From NCBI GenBank assembly GCA_023487865.1, contig JAMDBG010000016.1:1-12628 (forward strand): DNA of 12,628 nt, read 5' to 3'. Under the pieces are notes generated by a model. The model had not been told where the DNA came from, did no database searches, and worked only from the letters and a program-made list of their open reading frames with translations. Below are positions 1 through 6,646 of the stretch, piece after piece. Each line of letters starts with the position of its first letter. The first letter of the stretch is position 1. Origin of the DNA: Deltaproteobacteria bacterium. GTDB lineage: Bacteria > Desulfobacterota > Syntrophia > Syntrophales > UBA5619. The position numbers and the translations under genes are program-made.

Positions 1-294
1 ATTGTTCTTGAAGCCGCGGATCTTCTCTTTGCGTTTCTTGAGCTGACGTTCGATCTTCTCTATGGCGTTATCGATGGCCAGATGCATGTCCTTCTCTTCT
101 TCCTTGCTGTTGATGTTCAGACCGTTGGCCGACAGATTGATTTCCGCCGTATTCCGAAATTTCTCCACCGAGAGGATGACACGGGCATCCACCGGATTGT
201 CGATATACTTCTTCAGTTTGCCAAGTCGCTCTTCTACATATTCTTTCTGCCAGTTTTCCCCTTCCGCGCTTCTGAAGGTAACAGAAATTTTCAT
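1..294 (-). CDS. hpf: Ribosome hibernation promoting factor (HPF/RaiA family), C-terminus cut by window edge
   Basis: The first 98 codons are present; the gene continues past the left edge. The product starts MKISVTFRSAEG and has the beta-alpha-beta-beta-beta-alpha pattern of the HPF/RaiA (sigma-54 modulation) family, including a central stretch on IDNPVDARVILSVEK and a basic helix ending IERQLKKRKEKIRGFKNN. Family members bind the 30S subunit at the decoding/tRNA sites in stationary phase and inactivate ribosomes, alone or by 100S dimer formation. The ATG at 294 has a strong Shine-Dalgarno AAGGAG at 301-306 with a 6-nt spacer. It lies 113 nt downstream of rpoN, the usual position of hpf in Gram-negatives. 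Because the end is missing, the short form (about 100-120 residues) and the long form with a dimerisation domain (about 180 residues) cannot be told apart. Confidence 0.93.
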   Translation of the reverse strand, partial: MKISVTFRSAEGENWQKEYVEERLGKLKKYIDNPVDARVILSVEKFRNTAEINLSANGLNINSKEEEKDMHLAIDNAIEKIERQLKKRKEKIRGFKNN

Positions 295-324
295 GATCGT
301 CTCCTTCCGTTTCTCGTTGAACCG

Positions 325-338
325 GCCCGCCGGCGGGC
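325..338 (-). repeat. GC-rich perfect palindrome / small stem-loop in the rpoN-hpf spacer
   Basis: A 14-nt perfect palindrome, GCCCGCCGGCGGGC, can fold as a 5-bp GC stem with a CCGG loop. It lies about 30 nt upstream of the hpf start codon and just ahead of its Shine-Dalgarno. It is flanked by a direct repeat of ACCGGCC (321-327 and 344-350). No T-run follows on the minus strand, so it does not look like an intrinsic terminator. It could be a mRNA structure or processing point between rpoN and hpf, or chance in GC-rich DNA. Confidence 0.4.
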
Positions 339-407
339 GGCATACCGGCCGATCAGGGTGACAGGGCGGGGACCGCTTGTCCTGCGACCCACCACACCCG
401 ATCTATT

Positions 408-1874
408 TTAAAAATATCTCTTCCGCCGCGAGGAGGGCAATACCCCCATCATCTCCCTGTATTTGGCCACAGTCCGCCGCGCAATGGTGATTCCTGATGT
501 CTGTTGAAGACTCTTGACGATTTCCTGATCACTCAGAGGTTTTTTGTGATTTTCCTCCTTGATGATCCTCCGGATCTCCTCCTGCACGCTCTTTGATGCG
601 ACATCATCACCGCCGGTCCTGTGGATGCTGCTGCCGAAGAAATACTTCATCTCGAAGAGACCCCGCGGGGTATGCATGTACTTGTTGGTCACCACACGGC
701 TGATCGTGGATTCGTGCATCTCCACATCATCGGCAATATCCCGCAGGATCAGCGGTTTTAAAAAGCTGATCCCTCCGTCAAAGAATTCCTTCTGATACCG
801 GACGATGCTCTCGGCGACCCGATAGATCGTCTTTTGTCGCTGCTGAATGCTCTTGATAAACCAAGTGGCCGACTGGACCCGCTCCTTGATATACTTCTTT
901 CCGTTCTCCGCCTTGTCCCCCGACCCCATCCCGCCCATGATTTCACGGTAAAAATTGCTGATCCGGAGTCTCGGCAGACCGTCGTCGTTGAGAATGATCT
1001 TGTAATCGTCCCCGCTTTTCATCACATACACATCCGGGACGATGGCCTGGATGCGTTCCTCGTTATAGACGCTCCCCGGCTTGGGATCCATATTGGTGAT
1101 GATGACCACGGCGGCCATGACGTCATCCACCGTTACCTTCAATTTCCTGGCGATATGGAGATAGTTCTTGACCTCCAGGTCCTTCAGGTGGCCCACGATG
1201 ATTTTTTCGACCAGCGGTTTTACATTTCCCAGAAGGCGGGCTTGGATGAGCAGACACTCCTTGAGATCACGGGCAGCGATCCCCGGGGGATCGAACTCCT
1301 GAACCTTTTTGAGCACCTCTTCCACAAAAGCCGGATCCACTTTTTCCAGCGCTGCGATCTCCTCCAGCGTGGCCACCAGATAGCCGTTCTGGTCAAGGTT
1401 GCCGATGATCTGTTCACCGATATGCCGTTCCTCGTTCGTGAATCGGGAAAGCCGGAGCTGCCATACGAGGTAGTCCGTGAGCGAGGATTTCACGGCAGTG
1501 AGGTTATCCCATGAGGAGGCGGTCCCCTCTTTTCTGTCGTACGTGACCCCCATCGGGCCATAGTCTTCCAGGTAGCTGTCCCAGTCGAACTCCTGGCGTC
1601 CGTCTCCCTCTCCCGTCAGCTCTTCCGTGCGCTCCACCAGGCTGGTCTCTTCCCGGGTGCCTTCCTCGGTCTGTTCGGGTTCGATCTTCTTTTCCGCCTC
1701 GGGATCCTCATCCGACATGACCTCTTCCAGGAGCGGGTTCTCCTCTATCTCCTGATTGACTGCATCCATCAAATCCAGCCTCGACAACTGCAGAAGCTTG
1801 ATGGCTTGCTGGAGTTGGGGAGTCATGATCAGCTGCTGGGTCAGTTTCAGATTTTGCTTGAGTTCAAATGCCAT
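408..1874 (-). CDS. rpoN: RNA polymerase sigma-54 factor RpoN
   Basis: The product is 488 residues, the normal length for RpoN. It is the alternative sigma factor that directs RNA polymerase to -24/-12 promoters and needs AAA+ enhancer-binding proteins to open them. Region I is the glutamine/leucine-rich N-terminus (about residues 1-50, starting MAFELKQNLKLTQQL and including MTPQLQQAIKLLQLSRL). An acidic region II follows (about 50-120), then the core-binding domain. A helix-turn-helix containing MHESTISRVVTNKYM comes next, and finally the RpoN box ARRTVAKYRE at about 465-474, near the C-terminus KRYF. The frame is open upstream to 2006, but those 44 codons overlap lptA and match nothing in the family; the ATG at 1874 gives the canonical N-terminus. 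The Shine-Dalgarno is weak (GGAAGG about 15 nt upstream). The gene begins 43 nt after lptA, with no lptB between them. Confidence 0.97.
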   Translation of the reverse strand: MAFELKQNLKLTQQLIMTPQLQQAIKLLQLSRLDLMDAVNQEIEENPLLEEVMSDEDPEAEKKIEPEQTEEGTREETSLVERTEELTGEGDGRQEFDWDSYLEDYGPMGVTYDRKEGTASSWDNLTAVKSSLTDYLVWQLRLSRFTNEERHIGEQIIGNLDQNGYLVATLEEIAALEKVDPAFVEEVLKKVQEFDPPGIAARDLKECLLIQARLLGNVKPLVEKIIVGHLKDLEVKNYLHIARKLKVTVDDVMAAVVIITNMDPKPGSVYNEERIQAIVPDVYVMKSGDDYKIILNDDGLPRLRISNFYREIMGGMGSGDKAENGKKYIKERVQSATWFIKSIQQRQKTIYRVAESIVRYQKEFFDGGISFLKPLILRDIADDVEMHESTISRVVTNKYMHTPRGLFEMKYFFGSSIHRTGGDDVASKSVQEEIRRIIKEENHKKPLSDQEIVKSLQQTSGITIARRTVAKYREMMGVLPSSRRKRYF

Positions 1875-1917
1875 GTTCCGACTGCTTATCCTTCCCTCTC
1901 GGATTGGAAGAAGGTGC

Positions 1918-2478
1918 TCAGCGTTTTTTGTCTTTCTGTTCCTCGGGATAGATAGTGGCCGTGACGCGCTTGCTGGCCGTTCCCTCCACCACACCCCGGT
2001 TTTCATCCAGGAATACGACCACCTTGTCCCCTCGGATGATATTGGCCCCTTCGCGCATGACGGCGTTGCCCGTCATGGTGATCTTCTGGGCCTCCTGGTC
2101 GTAGATGGCCTCTTCACCCGTCACGATCCGGTCGCCTTCGCTGATGGTGACGTGGCCTTTTGCCTCGACCTTTTCCAATTCCCCCGGCCCTTCAGGTTCT
2201 CCGGCCGGTTTGGGCGCGGTTTTTTTCCCTTCTTTGTAGTAGAGGGTCAGGACATCCGACCGGATCGTCCTGGCGCCCTGAGTGGCCACGGCATTGCCGG
2301 AAAAAACCACCATCCGTTTTTCATTATAGGCCTCCAGACGGTCCGAGACGATCTGGATGGGCTGATCCCGCTCGACTTTGGTTTTCTGTTTCGTCTGGCC
2401 GTGGACGTTGACGGGATGCCCAAAGGCGGCAATCAGAACGCCCAGTGCGATCATTATCGTGCAGATCCTTCGCGTCAT
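1918..2478 (-). CDS. lptA: LPS transport periplasmic protein LptA (OstA-like)
   Basis: The product is about 186 residues, starting MTRRICTIMIALG. A signal peptide is visible: basic n-region, hydrophobic core to about residue 20, then a likely cleavage near VHG-QTK. The mature part has the repeating beta-strand pattern of the OstA/LptA fold (IQIVSDRLEAYNEKRMVVFS, then VEAKGHVTISEGDRIVTGEEAIYD and ITMTGNAVMREGANIIRGD). These build a beta-jellyroll that polymerises into the periplasmic bridge carrying LPS from LptC to the outer-membrane LptDE. A charged, proline-rich insert (about residues 85-100) and a lysine-rich tail are visible. The ATG at 2478 shares its A with the lptC stop (TGATG), so translation is probably coupled. 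A GTG at 2481 is a less likely alternative, because the AAGGAG runs directly into it. About 180 residues is typical for the family. Confidence 0.92.
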   Translation of the reverse strand: MTRRICTIMIALGVLIAAFGHPVNVHGQTKQKTKVERDQPIQIVSDRLEAYNEKRMVVFSGNAVATQGARTIRSDVLTLYYKEGKKTAPKPAGEPEGPGELEKVEAKGHVTISEGDRIVTGEEAIYDQEAQKITMTGNAVMREGANIIRGDKVVVFLDENRGVVEGTASKRVTATIYPEEQKDKKR

Positions 2479-3050
2479 CACTCCTTCTTTCTCCGTTCCC
2501 CTGTGAAACTTGCCCGCACCTGGGACAGGAGAGCCATTTTCCTCTCCTCCAGGGATATGGTCATTCCTACACCGCTCACACGGATGCTCTCGTTTTCCAT
2601 CACCACGGATCCTTCGGTTTCGATCCGCTTCGCGGCATTCAGGTACCGGAGACGGTCCGTCTTGAAGTGGTCCCTGCTGTCCGAGACGATCTCGACATTC
2701 CCTTCGATTTCCATATCCCGCGATTCGGTGTTCAACCGGCCCCGATCGCCGGTCATCACGAATGTCCTGTCTTCCTTCGTCACAAGATTGATCTTCAGCT
2801 TCTCAAACAAGGCCAGATTATCCTTCTTCTGATACCTTGCCGTATCCGCCATGATCTCCCACTTCATGCCGGAATCTCCGACCTCTGTTAAGCGGACGTT
2901 TCGGACCTGAAGATCGACCTGGTCCGACATGACTTTCAAGAGGGCCTTTTCCGGCTCCTTTGGGATGTTGATTGTGATGATCGCCGCTGCGGAAATGACC
3001 ACCACCAGGACAACGAGGATGAGAACCGTCTTTCGTCTCGTTTTCATCAT
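2478..3050 (-). CDS. lptC: LPS export system inner-membrane protein LptC
   Basis: The product is 190 residues and matches the usual LptC size. One N-terminal membrane anchor (about residues 8-28, TVLILVVLVVVISAAAIITI) is followed by a periplasmic beta-jellyroll. Typical strands are VDLQVRNVRLTEVGDSGMKW, LFEKLKINLVTKEDRTFVM and VEIVSDSRDHFKTDRLRYL. LptC docks on the LptB2FG ABC transporter and hands LPS to LptA, which is encoded next. Two ATGs stand in tandem (3050 and 3047). The upstream GGAAGGGG is better spaced for the second, so the protein may be one residue shorter. Its stop overlaps the lptA start. The 120-nt gap upstream holds a promoter, so lptC is probably the first gene of the lptC-lptA-rpoN-hpf unit. 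Confidence 0.92.
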   Translation of the reverse strand: MMKTRRKTVLILVVLVVVISAAAIITINIPKEPEKALLKVMSDQVDLQVRNVRLTEVGDSGMKWEIMADTARYQKKDNLALFEKLKINLVTKEDRTFVMTGDRGRLNTESRDMEIEGNVEIVSDSRDHFKTDRLRYLNAAKRIETEGSVVMENESIRVSGVGMTISLEERKMALLSQVRASFTGERRKKE

Positions 3051-3073
3051 CCCCTTCCCGCACCGTTCCCCTC

Positions 3074-3102
3074 ACATCGGCGGTTTCGCACAACACCGAT
3101 GT
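3074..3102 (-). promoter_or_regulatory. 9-bp stem-loop at the 5' end of the lptC mRNA (possible operator)
   Basis: Reading the minus strand, ACATCGGTG pairs with CGCCGATGT (nine pairs, one a G-U wobble) around an 11-nt loop. On the plus strand the arms are 3074-3082 and 3094-3102. It begins at about the predicted +1 of the promoter just upstream. It could be a 5'-terminal mRNA-stabilising hairpin or an operator overlapping the transcription start. No T-run follows, so it is not an obvious terminator. Confidence 0.5.
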
Positions 3103-3109
3103 CACGGAT

Positions 3110-3138
3110 TATATACCACCCGCACCCCTGGATGTAAA
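3110..3138 (-). promoter_or_regulatory. Sigma-70-type promoter for lptC-lptA-rpoN(-hpf)
   Basis: On the minus strand the -35 box is TTTACA (3133-3138) and the -10 box is TATATA (3110-3115), separated by exactly 17 nt. A TGG directly before the -10 gives an extended -10 element. The -35 matches the consensus at 5 of 6 positions and the -10 at 4 of 6. A second -10 register, TATAAT, lies two bases further with a 19-nt spacer. The predicted start is near 3103, leaving a leader of about 50 nt before the lptC ATG. It is a prediction from sequence only. Confidence 0.6.
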
Positions 3139-3170
3139 GATGAAACGTCGTTCTGAATGATAACGGATCG

Positions 3171-3713
3171 TTAGGCAAATTCATACCTCGCAGCCACTTC
3201 CCCCCACCGGTCCTGGGCCTTGAGGATCACTTCACACACTTCCCGGACCGCCCCCCGCCCACCCGAATGGTCTGTCACATAATCGGCGGCTTCAATGGCT
3301 TCCGGACAGGCATCGGCCACAGCCACCCCGAACCCGACCCGCTTGATAAGCGGTATATCGACCACATCATCCCCGACATAGGCCGTCTGCTCCGGAGTCA
3401 GTTTCCGCCCCTTCAGGATCTCGTCAAATACCTGTCGCTTGTCCCATATCCCCTGATGGACCTCGGTTATTTCCAGATCGGCGGCACGGTGGTCGACGAC
3501 ACGGGATTTTCTTCCCGTCAGAAGGATCACATCGATGCCGCACCTCATGAGCATCTTCAAGCCGTGGCCGTCTCTGACATCAAATTGTTTGCTCTCCAGC
3601 CCCGCATCGTCAAGGATGATCCGTCCGTCGGTCAGCACGCCGTCCACATCCAGGATCAGGAGCTTAATCCCCCGTATCCTGCCTAAAAGACGCTCATCGG
3701 TCACTTTTTTCAC
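3171..3713 (-). CDS. kdsC: 3-deoxy-D-manno-octulosonate 8-phosphate phosphatase KdsC
   Basis: The product is 180 residues, the normal KdsC length, and belongs to the HAD superfamily (C0 type, without a large cap). Motif I is DVDGVLTDG, with the nucleophile Asp22 and the acid/base Asp24. Motif II is in VILLTGRKS, and motif III/IV is YVGDDVVDIPLI with the Mg-binding aspartates. A conserved KQFDVRDGHGLKML loop lies between. It hydrolyses Kdo-8-phosphate to Kdo in the cytoplasm, directly after KdsA, which is encoded 22 nt upstream. The chosen start is the GTG at 3713, behind AGGAAGAGG with a 7-nt spacer. The in-frame ATG at 3764 lies inside kdsA and would add 17 non-family residues. Confidence 0.95.
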   Translation of the reverse strand: MKKVTDERLLGRIRGIKLLILDVDGVLTDGRIILDDAGLESKQFDVRDGHGLKMLMRCGIDVILLTGRKSRVVDHRAADLEITEVHQGIWDKRQVFDEILKGRKLTPEQTAYVGDDVVDIPLIKRVGFGVAVADACPEAIEAADYVTDHSGGRGAVREVCEVILKAQDRWGEVAARYEFA

Positions 3714-3720
3714 GATTAAT

Positions 3721-3729
3721 CCTCTTCCT
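3721..3729 (-). promoter_or_regulatory. Shine-Dalgarno that fixes the GTG start of kdsC
   Basis: AGGAAGAGG on the minus strand lies 7 nt before the GTG at 3713-3711, in the short gap after the kdsA stop codon. It supports a GTG start rather than the ATG inside kdsA. Confidence 0.7.
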
Positions 3730-3735
3730 GCGGAT

Positions 3736-4563
3736 TTACACCCGCGCTTCCCGCACCACCGCATCGATCCTCTTGAGGGTGGACAGCAACGCCGGCAGAC
3801 CGTCCAGGCTCAGCGAATTGGGCCCGTCGCAGAGCGCGGAGTCCGGATCCGGATGGACTTCAAAAAACAGGCCGTCGATCCCCGCCGCCACCGCCGCCCG
3901 GGCGAGACAGGGGACCATCCGCCGATCGCCGCCCGAGGCGTTTCCGGCCCCCCCGGGGAGCTGGACGCTGTGCGTCGCGTCGAAAATCACCGGATACCCT
4001 AGCTCGCGAAGGATCGGAAAGGCACGGAAGTCGACGACCAGGTTGTTGTAACCGAAACTGACCCCCCGCTCCGTCAGCAGGAGATTGTCATTGCCCGCCG
4101 CCGCCGATTTTTCCAGGACATGGACGGCGTCCCAGGGGGCAAGGAACTGTCCCTTCTTGATGTTCACCGCCCGCGCCTTGCGGGCGACCTCGACGAGAAA
4201 GTCGGTCTGCCGGCAGAGGAAGGCGGGGATCTGGAGGACGTCGAGGACCCGGGCGGCCGGCTCGATCTCCTCAAAGCGGTGGACGTCGGAAAGGACGGGA
4301 ATGTCCAACTCTTCCCTGACCCTCCCCAGAATCTCGAGCCCCCTGGTCAGACCGGGGCCCCGGTAGGCACCCCGCGAGGTCCGGTTCGCCTTGTCGTAAG
4401 AGGCCTTGAAGATGAACGGGATCTCCAGTTTTTCCGTCAGGTTCTTCAGAAAACCGGCGATCTCCATCGTCCTTTCTTCATTCTCGATGACGCAGGGACC
4501 GGCAATGAGCACCAGAGGGGCCCCGCCGCCGATCGAGAGCCGTCCGATACGGATGGTTTTCAT
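3736..4563 (-). CDS. kdsA: 3-deoxy-D-manno-octulosonate 8-phosphate synthase KdsA (metal-dependent type)
   Basis: The product is 275 residues. It condenses phosphoenolpyruvate and arabinose-5-phosphate to Kdo-8-phosphate, the first committed step of Kdo synthesis for LPS. Visible motifs are IAGPCVIEN (19-27), the PEP-binding FKASYDKANRTS (52-63), FGYNNLVVDFRAFPIL, FDATHSVQLPGG (194-205) and FFEVHPDPDSALCDGPNSL (233-251). Cys24 sits where metal-independent enzymes such as that of E. coli have Asn. Together with His198, Glu235 and Asp246 it forms the metal site known from the Aquifex enzyme, so this is a metal-dependent KdsA. The ATG at 4563 has AAGGAGG with a 10-nt spacer. It starts 19 nt after the TPR gene and ends 22 nt before kdsC. 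Confidence 0.97.
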   Translation of the reverse strand: MKTIRIGRLSIGGGAPLVLIAGPCVIENEERTMEIAGFLKNLTEKLEIPFIFKASYDKANRTSRGAYRGPGLTRGLEILGRVREELDIPVLSDVHRFEEIEPAARVLDVLQIPAFLCRQTDFLVEVARKARAVNIKKGQFLAPWDAVHVLEKSAAAGNDNLLLTERGVSFGYNNLVVDFRAFPILRELGYPVIFDATHSVQLPGGAGNASGGDRRMVPCLARAAVAAGIDGLFFEVHPDPDSALCDGPNSLSLDGLPALLSTLKRIDAVVREARV

Positions 4564-4582
4564 GGATGGAACGCCTCCTTCA

Positions 4583-6646
4583 CTATTTGTGCTTCTGCTG
4601 GATGATACGGATCTTCATCTGGGGGATTTTCCGCGCCGCCCTCGTCGCTTCCGGATTCAGCTCGAATGCGGATGTATAGGCCTTCAACGCCTCCGCATAG
4701 AGTCCCTTCTTTTCATAAGCCGCCCCCAGACTCATATAGACCTCGTCATCCTCGGGATCGAATTTCAGCGACAGGCGGTAATTCTCGATCTGCCGGTCCA
4801 GATCCCCCGTGAGGCCATAAGCATGGGCAATGCTCGAATAGGTGGAGGCTTTTTTCGGATTCAGATCGATGAGCTTTCTGTATGTCCGGATGGCTTTGTC
4901 GTAATGTTTATCCTTCATGTAAGCGTCCGCCAGGATATTCAGGACCTCGGGCGTGGGTTTGGTGGAAGCCAGCTTTTCGTACATCGCGACCGATTCCTTC
5001 GTCTTGCCCGTCTGGCTGTAAGCCTGCGCGAGGTTCCTGTGCAACTGGGGGTCTTTTGCACCGAGTTTGATCGCCTGCTGGTAATTTTCGACGGCCAGGG
5101 CAGGCTTCTTCTGTTCGGCATAGGCAAAACCGAGGCGGCCATGGATAGCTGCTTTCCTGGGACTCTTTTTCACCACTTTCTCATAAAGCGGCGCCGCCTC
5201 CCCGAATCGCTTGGCCTTGAAATACAGATCCGCCAGCCGCTCCAGGGCATCCGCATCGTCCGGTTTGAGCTCCAGGACCCGCTGGTACTGGCGGATCGCC
5301 TCCTGATCCCGTTTCCCTTTTTCATAGACCGCCCCCAGATTGAAATGGATCACCGGATCATTGGGCTTGAGCTCGATCGCTTTTTTATAATTCTCGATTT
5401 CCTCTTTCGTAAGACCCTTGCCCCCATAGGCCAGTCCGAGATTGGCATAGGCGGCGGCGTTTTTCGGCTGCCTTTTGACGACCTCCTTGTGCCAGCGGAT
5501 GGCTTCATCGAAATTCCCCATCTTCAGCAGAACATCGGCAAGGGCAACGGCCACATGGTCGGCCTTCGGCACCTTCGCCAGAACCAAGCGATACTGCTCC
5601 ACGGCCTTGCCGAGCTGGCCCGTCTTCTCGTAAGCCTCACCCAGCTTGAAAATCGCCACGGGATTGTCGGGCCGGATTTTCAGCGCATCGTGATACGCGG
5701 AGATGGCCTTGTTCCAGTTTTTCAAGTGGCTCCAGGCCAGGGCCATATTGGATAGCGCTGCGTCATCCCGCGGATTGGCTTTGATGACCCTTTCGGAAAT
5801 CTTGATCACCTCTTTGTACTGTCCGATCTTCAGATAGCACTTTGCCAGCTCGGACAGTGCCGCCATATCATCCGGTTTCAAGGCCAGGATCTCCCGATAC
5901 TGGGTGATGGCTTCACCGGTCATGCCGGCATTGAAATAGATGGACGCCAGCATTTTGCGCACGTTGGCATCCTCCCGGTTCATGGCAATCGCCCTCTTGA
6001 GGTACTCGATCTGGACCCTCTGATTTCCGGAACTGCGTGCGTAGCGCAACCAGTCCTGCGGGGTGACCTGCACCCGGATCGGAATGGATGCGATCGGGTC
6101 ATCCTGATATTTGATCTGGAAGGAATAGCCGCCCGGTTTTTTCCCACCAGCACCCTTCCGGTCCGGCAGAACGGTCTTGTCCACCAGATCGATCCCCTTG
6201 AGGAGCTTTCCGATATCGCTCTTTCCCCCCAGCCCTTCAACGTCGACCGTCACTCCGCTTCCGGAGAGGACATCCGTCGAGATCTCCTTGACCACGAATT
6301 CATCCCGGTAGGAAACCTCGAAAGAATCCTGGGGGGTCAGGAGGTAATCCTTTCCGTTCTTTTCGAGAAGGAGCGCATAGAAATGGGGTTTCTGACCGAG
6401 AACGTAGAAAGAAAAGGTGTTCCGGATCCTGATCAGACCGCTGTATGCCCCCTGCAGTCCTTCCGGATTGAAAAAAAAGGCGGTCAGTGCGCTTGCTGCC
6501 AGGACCACGACGATGATCAGTGCAATCCACGCCTTTGAAGATTTGCCTCTCTTTTTAGATCTAACCTCTTTATCCGATTGATATTCCATATCTCCCGTTT
6601 CCTTTTTACCCCGCCAGTCGGAGTTCTGTCGCTTCAGATCCTTCAT
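4583..6646 (-). CDS. Membrane-anchored protein with about 13 tandem TPR repeats
   Basis: The product is 687 residues with this start. A basic cytoplasmic N-terminus (KEVRSKKRGKSSK) precedes one membrane segment (about 40-59, WIALIIVVVLAASALTAFFF). A beta-rich stretch that I do not recognise follows (about 60-220). From about 226 to 665 there are 13 consecutive 34-residue tetratricopeptide repeats with the usual W/L-G-Y-A-F-A-P pattern, for example AAAYANLGLAYGGKGLTKEE and VIHFNLGAVYEKGKRDQEAI. A short basic tail ends the protein. TPR arrays are protein-protein scaffolds, and here they probably face the periplasm. The ATG at 6646 overlaps the xerD stop (ATGA); an ATG at 6589 (668 residues) has comparable ribosome-site support. 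Neighbouring LPS genes suggest, but do not show, an envelope role. The frame is open upstream to 6922, but only as a shadow of xerD. Confidence 0.85.
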   Translation of the reverse strand: MKDLKRQNSDWRGKKETGDMEYQSDKEVRSKKRGKSSKAWIALIIVVVLAASALTAFFFNPEGLQGAYSGLIRIRNTFSFYVLGQKPHFYALLLEKNGKDYLLTPQDSFEVSYRDEFVVKEISTDVLSGSGVTVDVEGLGGKSDIGKLLKGIDLVDKTVLPDRKGAGGKKPGGYSFQIKYQDDPIASIPIRVQVTPQDWLRYARSSGNQRVQIEYLKRAIAMNREDANVRKMLASIYFNAGMTGEAITQYREILALKPDDMAALSELAKCYLKIGQYKEVIKISERVIKANPRDDAALSNMALAWSHLKNWNKAISAYHDALKIRPDNPVAIFKLGEAYEKTGQLGKAVEQYRLVLAKVPKADHVAVALADVLLKMGNFDEAIRWHKEVVKRQPKNAAAYANLGLAYGGKGLTKEEIENYKKAIELKPNDPVIHFNLGAVYEKGKRDQEAIRQYQRVLELKPDDADALERLADLYFKAKRFGEAAPLYEKVVKKSPRKAAIHGRLGFAYAEQKKPALAVENYQQAIKLGAKDPQLHRNLAQAYSQTGKTKESVAMYEKLASTKPTPEVLNILADAYMKDKHYDKAIRTYRKLIDLNPKKASTYSSIAHAYGLTGDLDRQIENYRLSLKFDPEDDEVYMSLGAAYEKKGLYAEALKAYTSAFELNPEATRAARKIPQMKIRIIQQKHK

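Noticed and set aside
1875..2006. N-terminal extension of rpoN by 44 codons
   Set aside because: The extension overlaps lptA coding sequence and bears no RpoN similarity. The family N-terminus begins at the ATG at 1874.
4406..5755. A 449-codon plus-strand frame opposite the TPR gene and the kdsA start
   Set aside because: It shows repeat-like periodicity only because it mirrors the TPR array. No family features are seen in its translation.
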